Source: an uncultured Clostridia bacterium
GTDB lineage: Bacteria > Bacillota > Clostridia > TANB77 > CAG-508
Direction of reading: 5' to 3'
Length of the DNA: 64,000 bases
NCBI GenBank assembly: GCA_934169575.1
Contig: CAKPOA010000004.1
Location: 13,064 to 77,063 of the forward strand
In this document: positions 19,189 through 27,915 of the stretch, piece by piece
Position numbering within the stretch: the stretch's first letter is position 1
How the letters are laid out: each line of letters opens with the position of its first letter
Notes under the pieces: generated by a model
Databases searched by the model: none
What the model saw: only the letters and a program-made list of their open reading frames with translations
Told to the model about the DNA's origin: nothing
Translations under genes and position numbers: made by a program

Positions 19189-19217
19189 ATTATATCATAA
19201 TTTTATTCAGATGTAAA
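19189..19217 (-). promoter_or_regulatory. Promoter of the small Cys-protein gene
   Basis: On the minus strand: TTTACA (19217-19212), 17 nt, TATAAT (19194-19189), about 33 nt upstream of the TTG start. Confidence 0.75.
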
Positions 19218-19333
19218 GCATATTATGCCAAAAAAGGAAAAAAATGGAATTTTAAAAGACTGACTTGTAACAAGATGTTATAAATTTAAAATTAAAGGGA
19301 ATAATTATAATAAATAGAAATGGAGAGATATGT

Positions 19334-20278
19334 ATGCCAAAAATTAGTATAATTGTTCCTTTTTATAATAATTTAGAAAAAATAGAAAAAGTAATAAAAA
19401 ACTTGCTAAAACAAAAATATAAAGATATAGAAATAATATTAATAAATGATAATTCAACAGATGATTGTGAAAGTATAATAATTAAATACATAAAAAATCC
19501 CAAAATAAGGTATTATATAAATAATAAAAAAACAATAGGTGTTGGGAGTGCAAGAAATTTAGGAATTGAAAAGGCAAATGGCAAATATATAATGTTTGTA
19601 GATGTTGATGATTTAATTGATGAAAATTTATTAAAGAAAATGAAAAAATATATTGAAGATGAAATTGATATTATAAAATATGATTTAGAAATGATTAAAA
19701 ATAATCAAAAAATTCAGTTTAAGAGTGCAGAGTTTGATGTTTTAAAAGGAGAAGAAGGGTTTAATAGATTATGTTACAAAGATAAATTTTTAGATTCACC
19801 ATGTGTATATTTAATAAAAAAAGAAATGTTTATAAAAACAGGATTAAAATTCACAGAAAATACATATCATGAAGATTTTGGATTAATACCACTTTTAATA
19901 ATAACAGCACAAACTATGGTTTCAACAGATTATATAGGTTATTATTATATTCAAACAGAAAATAGTATAATGAGAAACAATGATTATGAGAAAAAAATGC
20001 AAAAAGTAAATGACAAATTTACACATTATAAAGATATGGAACAATATATCCGAAAAATAGATATTTCCAAAAGTACTGCTGAAAATTTAAAATTATATTA
20101 TACAAATAGTATTATTTTGTCTTTAAAAGATTTGAAAAAAAACGATAGAAAAAAATTTAAACAAAAAATAAAATATATGGGAATCTTGAAAAATATAAAA
20201 CCAGACAGTTTCAAACATTTTTTTAAAAAGATAATATTAAATATTGATATAGACTTATATTTATTTGTAAGGAGATGA
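19334..20278 (+). CDS. Glycosyltransferase family 2
   Basis: 314 residues with the GT-A fold of family 2: ISIIVPFYNNLEKIEKVIKN at the start, ILINDNSTDD, GVGSARNLGIEKANGKYIMF and the metal-binding DVDD (~95). The region HEDFGLIPLLI is a typical acceptor-side loop. It transfers a sugar from a nucleotide donor onto a glycan; sugar unknown. The stop overlaps the ATGA before the next gene, so it is the first gene of a three-gene glycosyltransferase operon. Confidence 0.88.
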   Translation: MPKISIIVPFYNNLEKIEKVIKNLLKQKYKDIEIILINDNSTDDCESIIIKYIKNPKIRYYINNKKTIGVGSARNLGIEKANGKYIMFVDVDDLIDENLLKKMKKYIEDEIDIIKYDLEMIKNNQKIQFKSAEFDVLKGEEGFNRLCYKDKFLDSPCVYLIKKEMFIKTGLKFTENTYHEDFGLIPLLIITAQTMVSTDYIGYYYIQTENSIMRNNDYEKKMQKVNDKFTHYKDMEQYIRKIDISKSTAENLKLYYTNSIILSLKDLKKNDRKKFKQKIKYMGILKNIKPDSFKHFFKKIILNIDIDLYLFVRR

Positions 20279-20283
20279 AAAAT

Positions 20284-22215
20284 ATGATAAGTGTTATAGT
20301 TCCTGTGTATAATGTTGAAAAATATATAGAAAAATGTTTGAAATCACTTGTAGAGCAAACTTTAAAAAATATTGAAATAATAATTGTAAATGATGGTTCA
20401 ACAGATAATAGTAAAAAAATCATTTCTAAATTTGCAGAGAAATATTCTAATATTAAATATTATGAGAAAACAAATGGTGGATTATCAAGTGCCAGAAATT
20501 ATGGAATAAAATATGCAAATGGAGAATATGTTGCTTTTCTTGATTCTGATGATTATGTTGAGAAAAATTTATATGAACTGATGTATAAAAAAGCTTTGCA
20601 AGAAAATTCAGATATGGTAGAATGTGATTTTATATGGGAATATTATGGGAAAAACGGAGAGATTGTAAAGACAAAAAAAGATAAAAGAAAGAAATTTAAA
20701 ACTTTAAATCAATATGTGAAAAATGCAAGAGTTGTTGCTTGGAATAAACTTATTAAAAAACAAATAATAGATGATTTTAATATTAGGTTTCCAGAAGGAT
20801 TAATTTATGAAGATATTGAGTTTTTTTATAAATTATTTCCACATTTAAATAAAATTTCGTATGTAAATATTTATGGTATACATTATGTGCAAAGAAATGG
20901 TTCAATATTAAATTCTAATCCTGAAAAGATAGGTGATATATTTAAAATTTTAGATAATGTAATAAAATATTACAGAGATTTAGATATTTATGAAAATGAA
21001 ATGAAATATAGGTATAGAAGAATTTTGCTTGGAAGTTCTATGAAAAGAATTTTGAAAATTAAAGATAAAAAATTGAAAAAAAATTTTTTCTTAAAAACTT
21101 TAAAAAGTCTAAATATGAAACAAAAAAATGAAAAAAAGAGTATTGTGTTTGGGATTACAAAACTTGATATAGGTGGTGCAGAGAGAGTATTAGTAGATAT
21201 TATTAATAATATTTCAGATAAATTTAATATAACGGTTTTTACAATATATTCAGGTGGAATATTAGAAAAAGAATTAAATCATAATGTTAAAATTGTTAGT
21301 TTATATCAAAATCAAAATAGAGTTTTGCCTTTATATATTTTGCTAAATAGTAGAAAAATATATAATAAATTTATAAAAAATAATTTTGACATTGAGGTTG
21401 CATTTTTAGAAGGTCCAATTACAAGAATTTTCAGGTTTAAAAATAAAAAGAGTGTAAGAAAAATTGCATGGGTTCATAATGATATTACAAAAGTTTTTGG
21501 AAATAATATAAAAGCCAAGATAAAGAAAAAGCTTGACAAGAGTGTATATAAAAATTATGATGAAATTGTATTTGTTAGTAATGAAAATAAAAATTCTTTT
21601 AAAAATTTATATGGAAATATTGGAAAACAAATAGTGATATATAATTATTTAGATAAAAATAGGATTATAGAAAAATCTAAAGAGAATAAAGAGATACTAA
21701 AAAAAGAGGAAACACCTATATTTGTTACTGTTGCAAGACTTACTAAACAAAAAGGAATTGATAGACTTATAAAAGTTCACAAAAGAATTATAGATGATGG
21801 AATAAAACATAAAATTTATGTTATCGGTGATGGAGTAGAAAAAGATAAATTAAAAAAATTAATAAAACAGTTTAAAATAGAAAAAAGCTTTATTTTACTT
21901 GGTAAAAAAGAGAACCCATATTGCTATATAAAATCAGCTGATTATTTTTGTTTATTATCTTTATATGAAGGATATGGAATGGTTATTGAAGAAGCTAAAA
22001 TATTTAACAAACCGATTTTAATTACAAAAACTGCAGCTGTTGAGGCAGTGAGAGATTATGAAAAATCACTTATTATTGAAAATAATGAAGAAGATATATA
22101 TGATAAATTAAAAAAAGTTTTATTAAAGAAAATTGATATTAAAAGAAATATTGACAGAACTAATTGTTATGATAATAGTTATATTTTAAATGAAATTCAA
22201 AATTTATTTGATTAG
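20284..22215 (+). CDS. Fused glycosyltransferase: N-terminal family 2, C-terminal family 4
   Basis: 643 residues in one frame. Residues ~1-270 are a GT2 domain (MISVIVPVYNVEKYIEKCLK, IIIVNDGSTDNSKK, FLDSDDYVE). Residues ~280-643 are a GT-B fold of the GT4 type, beginning GITKLDIGGAERVLVDII, with VARLTKQKGIDRLI, IGDGVEKDKL and the donor-site SLYEGYGMVIEEAKIF. A two-domain transferase probably adds two successive sugars. ATG 20284 fits AAGGAG better than the overlapping ATG 20275. Confidence 0.87.
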   Translation: MISVIVPVYNVEKYIEKCLKSLVEQTLKNIEIIIVNDGSTDNSKKIISKFAEKYSNIKYYEKTNGGLSSARNYGIKYANGEYVAFLDSDDYVEKNLYELMYKKALQENSDMVECDFIWEYYGKNGEIVKTKKDKRKKFKTLNQYVKNARVVAWNKLIKKQIIDDFNIRFPEGLIYEDIEFFYKLFPHLNKISYVNIYGIHYVQRNGSILNSNPEKIGDIFKILDNVIKYYRDLDIYENEMKYRYRRILLGSSMKRILKIKDKKLKKNFFLKTLKSLNMKQKNEKKSIVFGITKLDIGGAERVLVDIINNISDKFNITVFTIYSGGILEKELNHNVKIVSLYQNQNRVLPLYILLNSRKIYNKFIKNNFDIEVAFLEGPITRIFRFKNKKSVRKIAWVHNDITKVFGNNIKAKIKKKLDKSVYKNYDEIVFVSNENKNSFKNLYGNIGKQIVIYNYLDKNRIIEKSKENKEILKKEETPIFVTVARLTKQKGIDRLIKVHKRIIDDGIKHKIYVIGDGVEKDKLKKLIKQFKIEKSFILLGKKENPYCYIKSADYFCLLSLYEGYGMVIEEAKIFNKPILITKTAAVEAVRDYEKSLIIENNEEDIYDKLKKVLLKKIDIKRNIDRTNCYDNSYILNEIQNLFD

Positions 22216-22223
22216 GAGGGGTT

Positions 22224-23027
22224 ATGAAATTATCAATTTTAACTGCAACATATAATAGAGAAAAATATTTAAAAAGATTATATGAAAGCATAATTAATAA
22301 TCAAAATTATGGTCTTGAGGCAGAATGGATTATAATTGATGATGGTTCTATTGATAGAACAAAATCTTTAGTAGAAGATTTTATACTTGAAAACAAATTG
22401 GATATAAAATATATTTATCAAAAAAATAGTGGAAAAATGAGTGCAATAAATCTTGGAGCAAATATGGCGACAGGGGAACTTTTGATAGATTGTGATTCAG
22501 ATGATTTTTTTTCAGATAATGCTTTTGAGATAATTTATAGAAATTCTGATAAATTATTATCAAATAATAATTTATATGGATTGTGTTTTTTAAAACAGAA
22601 TATAAATGGTGAAATTAGTGGAAAGAAATTTGAACATAATTTTATGATTTCAACAATGTTTGATTTATATTTCAAAAAAGATATACAAGGAGAAAAAATT
22701 TTAGTTTATAATACCAAAATTAGAAAAAAATATAAACATATTTTAGAAAATAGGGAGAAATTTATTACAGAGGCTAGAATGTATCATAAAATGGATGAAA
22801 ATTATAAAATTTTATGTATTAATGAAATTGTAGAAATAGGTGATTACTTAGATGATGGGTACACTAGAAATTATGAAATAAATTTAAAACAAAATCCTAT
22901 GGGATATAGGAAATATTATGAAGAAATATGCAAAAAAGGTTTAAAAGGTATGCCAATAAGAAAAAAATTGCATATACTAAAGGCTATGTTATTTCTTTTT
23001 ATACAAAAAAACAGATATAGCCAATAA
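22224..23027 (+). CDS. Glycosyltransferase family 2
   Basis: 267 residues. GT2 motifs: LSILTATYNREKYLKRLYES, WIIIDDGSIDRTKSLVE, SGKMSAINLGANMATGELL and the metal site DCDSDDFF (~90-97). It follows the fusion transferase by 8 nt with AGGAGGGG as ribosome binding site. Last gene of the operon; its stop lies inside the terminator hairpin. Confidence 0.88.
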   Translation: MKLSILTATYNREKYLKRLYESIINNQNYGLEAEWIIIDDGSIDRTKSLVEDFILENKLDIKYIYQKNSGKMSAINLGANMATGELLIDCDSDDFFSDNAFEIIYRNSDKLLSNNNLYGLCFLKQNINGEISGKKFEHNFMISTMFDLYFKKDIQGEKILVYNTKIRKKYKHILENREKFITEARMYHKMDENYKILCINEIVEIGDYLDDGYTRNYEINLKQNPMGYRKYYEEICKKGLKGMPIRKKLHILKAMLFLFIQKNRYSQ

Positions 23028-23045
23028 AGGATATATCTGTTTTTA
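23011..23045 (+). terminator. Terminator of the first glycosyltransferase operon
   Basis: 9-bp stem (23011-23019 with 23032-23040) followed by TTTTT; the loop contains the last gene's TAA. Confidence 0.8.
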
Positions 23046-23087
23046 AAAAAACTATGCATAATTTTTTTAAATAATATGTAATTTTAA

Positions 23088-23354
23088 TTAAGCAATAGCT
23101 GCATTTAATTTTTTTGCTAAATTTGATTTTTTTCTTGCAGCTGTATTTTTTACTATAACACCTTTTGAACAAGCTTGATCTATTTTTTTAGTAGCTTGTG
23201 AGAATAATGTTTTAGCTTCTTCTACATTACCTGAATTTAAAGCATTTTCAAATTTCTTGATGACTGTTTTATATTCAGATTTTATCATATTATTTCTCAA
23301 TGTTTTCTTTTCAATTATTTTAACTCTTTTTTTAGCTGATTTTATGTTTGGCAT
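23088..23354 (-). CDS. rpsT: 30S ribosomal protein S20
   Basis: 88 residues, basic and helical: [20 protein letters not shown] at the start, then a second helix with [20 protein letters not shown] and an Ala/Lys end, as in S20, which binds 16S rRNA. ATG 23354 is preceded by AAAGGAGGTG. Monocistronic with its own promoter at 23394-23422. Confidence 0.95.
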   Translation of the reverse strand: MPNIKSAKKRVKIIEKKTLRNNMIKSEYKTVIKKFENALNSGNVEEAKTLFSQATKKIDQACSKGVIVKNTAARKKSNLAKKLNAAIA

Positions 23355-23393
23355 TTTAGCACCTCCTTTAAGTTTTGTCAAATTACGGTAATA

Positions 23394-23422
23394 ATTGTAT
23401 CATAAAAATACGCATTTTGCAA
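23394..23422 (-). promoter_or_regulatory. rpsT promoter
   Basis: On the minus strand: TTGCAA (23422-23417), 17 nt, TACAAT (23399-23394), 40 nt before the rpsT ATG and just past the yvcK stop. Confidence 0.6.
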
Positions 23423-23424
23423 GA

Positions 23425-24375
23425 CTATTTCATTAAATAGTGAAAAATTATTGAACTTAATTTTAAACTATCATGTTTTATTGTACCATCAGAAGTAGTA
23501 AGCAAATCTGATTCAATAACTTCGTAGTTGCCTTTTTTAATATTTTCATAGTCAATTACAACTTGATCTTTTTGTTCTTTTGTAGAGTATTTTTCAAGTA
23601 ATTCTTTAGGAAGAATATTATTACTTACTATAACAGCATTAATTCTATCTTTACCAATATATTTTTCTAAAGTATTAACATGGTCACTTACACCAAAATT
23701 ATCTGTTTCACCTGGTTGAGTCATAACATTACAAATATACATAACTTTAGCTTTTGAATCTGCAATTGCTTTTGAAACTTCAGGACAGATAAGATGTGGC
23801 AAAATACTTGTATAAAGGCTTCCCATACTTAAAATTATAAGATCTGCCTCTTTTATACTTTCAAATACCTCTGGTAAAATATGAGGTTGTTCTTTATAAA
23901 AAATTCTTTTATAATGTTTTCTTGCAAGAGTAATTTCTTCTTCACCTTCAATTATTTCACCATCATCTGTTTCACCCATTAAGGTTAGATAATCTTCAGA
24001 AAGTGGAAGAACAGTATGTTCAACTCTTAATAATTTACTCATATACTCTATACTTTTTCTCATACTTCCAGTTTCTTTATATAAAGATGTAAGGATAAGA
24101 TTTCCAATAGAATGACCATTTAAGTCACTATATGTAGACATTCTATATTCCATAATATTTTTAACTTCATCTGGTAAAGTAGATAAATTACTAAGTACAT
24201 GTCTTATATCACCAACAGCTGGTGTATAAAATTCTTTTCTAAGTCTTCCTGTGCTTCTACCATCATCTGAAACAGTGATAATTGCAGTAATATCAACAGG
24301 AAAATATTTTAATCCTTTTAGTACTGTAGAAGTTCCTGTTCCTCCACCTAAAACAACTATTTTTTTTCTTTGCAT
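23425..24375 (-). CDS. yvcK: Gluconeogenesis factor YvcK (UDP-sugar-binding, CofD-like)
   Basis: 316 residues. The nucleotide-binding N-terminus reads VVLGGGTGTSTVLKGLKYF, and the CofD-like fold continues with ITAIITVSDDGRSTGRLRKE and GDIRHVLSNLS. Later GSLYTSILPHLICPEVSKAI and NVMTQPGETDNF are conserved in YvcK. YvcK binds UDP-GlcNAc and is needed for cell-wall synthesis on gluconeogenic carbon. Elsewhere it sits with rapZ and whiA; here those partners are absent and a HAD-family gene precedes it by 12 nt. Confidence 0.92.
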   Translation of the reverse strand: MQRKKIVVLGGGTGTSTVLKGLKYFPVDITAIITVSDDGRSTGRLRKEFYTPAVGDIRHVLSNLSTLPDEVKNIMEYRMSTYSDLNGHSIGNLILTSLYKETGSMRKSIEYMSKLLRVEHTVLPLSEDYLTLMGETDDGEIIEGEEEITLARKHYKRIFYKEQPHILPEVFESIKEADLIILSMGSLYTSILPHLICPEVSKAIADSKAKVMYICNVMTQPGETDNFGVSDHVNTLEKYIGKDRINAVIVSNNILPKELLEKYSTKEQKDQVVIDYENIKKGNYEVIESDLLTTSDGTIKHDSLKLSSIIFHYLMK

Positions 24376-24387
24376 AATTTTTGCCCC

Positions 24388-25002
24388 CTAATTAAATTCA
24401 CTAAGATTTTTAAATTCTTTTATTTTTATATTTTCTATTTCTTTAACTGAATATTTATTTTCAGGTCTTCTAATTCTAATTAAATCTTTAGGATTTTTAT
24501 TATATAATCCAATTAAATCTTTAGGATTGTCATCTATAAATATTCCATTTGTATAATCAATATCAAGTTCATATTTAGGTTTTGAAGTTATAAATAAAGA
24601 GTCAAACATATTTGCTATTTTTGAACCAGATATTTTTAGTGATTGGAATTGTAAACTTTCTTTACAATATGTTAACATATATAATTTATGACTTTTTTGT
24701 TTTAATTTATTTAAAAAATTTATTGTATCATCAAATAAAAATTTTTTACCATCTAAGATAACATTATTTAGCTTATCTATAACTACATCTGAATTTGCAT
24801 TATATTTATTTGAAAAATATTTTGCAAGTTCATAAATATCATAAATATTTTCTCTATTAAACATTAAACTACATTGTTTTAGTATTTCTGTGTTATCAAG
24901 TTTTTTTTCTAATGCAATTTCAGATGATATTGCATCTAGCATTGCATCTTTTAGTAAAGGTGTATTATATAATGTATTATCAAAATCTATATAATAATTC
25001 AT
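24388..25002 (-). CDS. HAD-superfamily hydrolase
   Basis: 204 residues. The catalytic motif DFDNTLYNT (4-12) carries the nucleophile Asp and the +2 Asp. LYMLTYCKES is motif II. The C-terminal FIDDNPKDLIGLYNKN supplies the DD of motif IV. The helical cap between motifs I and II points to a phosphatase acting on a small phosphate ester. ATG 25002 has AAAGGA upstream. Probably co-transcribed with yvcK. Confidence 0.78.
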   Translation of the reverse strand: MNYYIDFDNTLYNTPLLKDAMLDAISSEIALEKKLDNTEILKQCSLMFNRENIYDIYELAKYFSNKYNANSDVVIDKLNNVILDGKKFLFDDTINFLNKLKQKSHKLYMLTYCKESLQFQSLKISGSKIANMFDSLFITSKPKYELDIDYTNGIFIDDNPKDLIGLYNKNPKDLIRIRRPENKYSVKEIENIKIKEFKNLSEFN

Positions 25003-25069
25003 TTTATCAATTCCTTTCAAATTATACTCATTATACAGTATCATAAAATAGATATAAAGTCAATATATC

Positions 25070-25097
25070 TTGACAAAAATGATAATTGTGATATAAT
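25070..25097 (+). promoter_or_regulatory. typA promoter
   Basis: TTGACA (25070-25075), 16-nt spacer, TATAAT (25092-25097), 40 nt before the typA ATG. Confidence 0.7.
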
Positions 25098-25137
25098 AAA
25101 AAGAGTGTTTAAAAAGAGAAAGAAAGGGAGAAAAAAA

Positions 25138-26949
25138 ATGAATAACAAAAATATAAGAAATATTGCAATAATTGCACATGTTGATCATGGAAAAACTACA
25201 TTAGTAGATAGCTTATTAAAACAAAGCCACATATTTAGAGATAATGAACAAGTGGCAGAAAGAATAATGGATTCAAATGATTTAGAAAAAGAAAGAGGAA
25301 TAACAATACTTTCAAAAAATACATCTGTAATGTATAAAGACATAAAAATAAATATAGTAGATACACCAGGACATGCTGATTTTGGTGGAGAAGTTGAAAG
25401 AGTTTTAAAAACTGTTGATGGAGTTTTACTTTTGGTAGATAGTTTTGAAGGAGCAATGCCACAAACAAGAGAAGTATTGAAAAAGGCTTTATCATTAGAT
25501 TTAAAACCAATAGTTGTAATAAATAAAATTGATAGACCTGGTGCTAGACCAGAAAAAGTTGTAGATGAAGTTATAGAACTATTTATAGAATTAAATGCAA
25601 CTGATGAACAATTGGATTTTCCAGTTGTATATGCTTCTGCTAAAAATGGAACATCAAAATTAAATATGAATGATGAAGATAGTGATATGATACCACTATT
25701 TGAAACAATAATAAATACAATAGATGCACCAAATTGTGATGAAGATGGAACAACACAAATGTTAGTATCAAATATAGATTATGATGATTATGTTGGAAGA
25801 ATTGCAGTTGGAAGATTAGAAAGAGGAACAATAAAGCCAGGAATGAATGTAGCAATATGTAAAGATGGTGATAAAATTGAACAAGGAAAAATTGCAAAAG
25901 TTTATACACATGTTGGATTAAATAAAATTGAGGTTGAAGAAGCAAAAGCAGGTGATATAATAGAAATTGCAGGTATTTCAAATATTAGTATTGGTGATAC
26001 AATTTGTGATCCAAATAATATAGAAAAAATTCCATTTGTAAATATTGATGAACCTACAGTATCAATGACATTTAGTGTTAATAATGGACCTTTTGCTGGA
26101 AAAGAAGGACAATTTGTTACATCAAGACATATTAGAGATAGATTATTTAAAGAACTTGAAAGAAATGTTTCTTTAAGAGTAAAAGAAGGCGAAACACCTG
26201 ATTCTTTTGAAGTTTCTGGTAGAGGTGAATTACATTTAGCAGTATTAATAGAAACAATGAGAAGAGAAGGATTTGAACTTTTAGTTTCAAGACCAAAAGT
26301 TATCATAAAAGAAATTGATGGGGTAAAATGTGAACCAATAGAAAGTTTAATTGTAAATGTGCCTGATGAATCTGTTGGAACAGTTATAGAAAAACTTGGA
26401 AGAAGAAAAGGTGAAATGGTTAATATGGAACCTGCAGAAATTGGTCATACAAAAATTGAATTCAATATACCTGCAAGAGGTTTAATTGGATATAGAACTG
26501 AATTCCTTACAGATACAAAAGGTGAAGGAACTATGGCAAGTATATTCAAATGTTATGAACCTTTTAAGGGAGAGGTTATATCTCGTGTTAGAGGTACAAT
26601 TGTTGCTTTTGAAAATGGAAAATCAATAACATATGGATTATATAATGCTCAAGAAAAAGGTGATTTATTTATTGGTCCAGGTGTTGAAGTTTATGAAGGA
26701 ATGATTGTTGGTTTGAATTCAAGAGGAGAAGATTTAGCTGTTAATGTATGTAAAGAAAAACATTTAACTAATACTAGGGCTTCTGGTTCAGATGATGCTC
26801 TTCGTTTAGTTCCACCAATACAAATGTCACTTGAAAAAGCTATAGAATTTATACAAGATGATGAATTAGTAGAAGTTACACCAAAATCTATTAGATTAAG
26901 AAAAAAGATATTAAATAACAAAGAAAGAGAAAGAATGGCAAGGAGATAA
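25138..26949 (+). CDS. typA: Translational GTPase TypA/BipA
   Basis: 603 residues. GTPase motifs: G1 AHVDHGKTTLVDSLL, G2 KERGITILSKNTS, G3 DTPGHADFGGEVERV, G4 NKIDRPGARP. Downstream beta-barrel, EF-G-like domains and the TypA-specific C-terminus (RGLIGYRTEFLTDTKGEG; VCKEKHLTNTRASGSDDALR) are complete. Binds ribosomes and helps 50S assembly and stress adaptation. The frame is open upstream, but GGGAG spacing supports ATG 25138. First gene of a short operon with the two genes that follow. Confidence 0.96.
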   Translation: MNNKNIRNIAIIAHVDHGKTTLVDSLLKQSHIFRDNEQVAERIMDSNDLEKERGITILSKNTSVMYKDIKINIVDTPGHADFGGEVERVLKTVDGVLLLVDSFEGAMPQTREVLKKALSLDLKPIVVINKIDRPGARPEKVVDEVIELFIELNATDEQLDFPVVYASAKNGTSKLNMNDEDSDMIPLFETIINTIDAPNCDEDGTTQMLVSNIDYDDYVGRIAVGRLERGTIKPGMNVAICKDGDKIEQGKIAKVYTHVGLNKIEVEEAKAGDIIEIAGISNISIGDTICDPNNIEKIPFVNIDEPTVSMTFSVNNGPFAGKEGQFVTSRHIRDRLFKELERNVSLRVKEGETPDSFEVSGRGELHLAVLIETMRREGFELLVSRPKVIIKEIDGVKCEPIESLIVNVPDESVGTVIEKLGRRKGEMVNMEPAEIGHTKIEFNIPARGLIGYRTEFLTDTKGEGTMASIFKCYEPFKGEVISRVRGTIVAFENGKSITYGLYNAQEKGDLFIGPGVEVYEGMIVGLNSRGEDLAVNVCKEKHLTNTRASGSDDALRLVPPIQMSLEKAIEFIQDDELVEVTPKSIRLRKKILNNKERERMARR

Positions 26950-26980
26950 GTAAGAAATAGAGAGAGGGGGAGTGAGAATC

Positions 26981-27292
26981 ATGGGAAGAAATCCAAGTGG
27001 TGAAAAAATGAGGTTTGTTAGTGCTGTTTGTATAACAAATATTGCATCTGATAGAAGAAAAGAAAAATTTGCTAAAGAAAAAATTAAAAATCCTCCTAAA
27101 CCAGGAATAAGGGGTGGAATTCAAAAATTATTTAATATGGGATTTCCTGATGAGGAATTAATAAAAAGAATTCAAAAAGATTATTGTTTAAATAATGAAG
27201 AGGATAGATATGTTATACTAAATATTTTAAATGATGTTAAAAAGAAAGAAAAAAAGAAAATGGAGCTAAATAGAATTGAAGATGGAAGATAA
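26981..27292 (+). CDS. Small basic protein, function unknown
   Basis: 103 residues from ATG 26981, preceded by a strong purine-rich site (GAGAGGGGGA). Highly charged: RRKEKFAKEKIKNPPKPG in the middle, then a helical end with FPDEELIKRIQKDYCLNNEE. Two cysteines, no membrane segment, no recognised family. Its 3' end overlaps the methyltransferase start, so the two are coupled. Confidence 0.6.
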   Translation: MGRNPSGEKMRFVSAVCITNIASDRRKEKFAKEKIKNPPKPGIRGGIQKLFNMGFPDEELIKRIQKDYCLNNEEDRYVILNILNDVKKKEKKKMELNRIEDGR

Positions 27293-27884
27293 TATTTATT
27301 TTAAAGAAATGAAACAAAAAGCTTTAAATGAACAAATACCAATAATAATGGATGACACATTAGAAAAAATTGATGAAATATTAACTATAAAAAAGCCGAA
27401 TAAGATACTAGAAATAGGTACAGCTGTTGGATATTCTGCAATATGTTTTTCAAAATATTTATCTAAAAATGGAAAAATAGATACAATAGAACGTGATGAA
27501 AATAGGGCAGAGCAAGCTAGAAATAATATCAAAAATATGAAACTTGAAAATAAAATATTTATTTTTGAAGGTGATGCAGTAGAAATTTTACCAACTCTAA
27601 ATGATAAATATGATATTGTATTTATCGATGCAGCAAAAGGAAAATATCCATTTTTCTTAAAGCAAGCATTAAGACTTTTAAATGATGATGGAATAATATT
27701 AGCAGATAATATTTTATATAAAGGTTATGTTTTAAGTGATTATAATAAACATAAACAACGTACTGCTGTTAGAAATTTAAGAGAATATATAAAAGAAGTT
27801 ACAGAAAATTCTAATCTTGAAACAGAAATTTTAGAAATAGGTGATGGGTTAGCTATAAGTAGATTAAAAAAAGAGTCGCAATAA
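27282..27884 (+). CDS. Class I SAM O-methyltransferase, TrmR/YrrM-like
   Basis: 200 residues. The SAM-binding motif EIGTAVGYSAICFSKYLS (~38-55) and acidic TIERDENRAEQARNNI are followed by YDIVFIDAAKGKYPFFLKQA and DNILYKGYVL. These are the signature of the caffeoyl-CoA O-methyltransferase-like family. The bacillary YrrM/TrmR member methylates 5-hydroxyuridine in tRNA anticodons, the best guess here. The start is ambiguous: ATG 27282, or TTG 27276, which spaces better with GGAG at 27262-27265. Confidence 0.82.
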   Translation: MEDNIYFKEMKQKALNEQIPIIMDDTLEKIDEILTIKKPNKILEIGTAVGYSAICFSKYLSKNGKIDTIERDENRAEQARNNIKNMKLENKIFIFEGDAVEILPTLNDKYDIVFIDAAKGKYPFFLKQALRLLNDDGIILADNILYKGYVLSDYNKHKQRTAVRNLREYIKEVTENSNLETEILEIGDGLAISRLKKESQ

Positions 27885-27897
27885 ATGCGACTCTTTT
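27869..27897. terminator. Bidirectional terminator
   Basis: 12-bp perfect stem (27869-27880 with 27886-27897), 5-nt loop, A-rich upstream and T-rich within the 3' arm. Placed between convergent genes. Confidence 0.85.
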
Positions 27898-27915
27898 AAA
27901 GTAAAAGGAGGAGTA

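Noticed and set aside
25235..25981. Several minus-strand Leu/His-rich open frames opposite typA (similar ones opposite metG, the TPR gene and alaS)
   Set aside because: Low-complexity antisense translations of AT-rich coding DNA without start signals.
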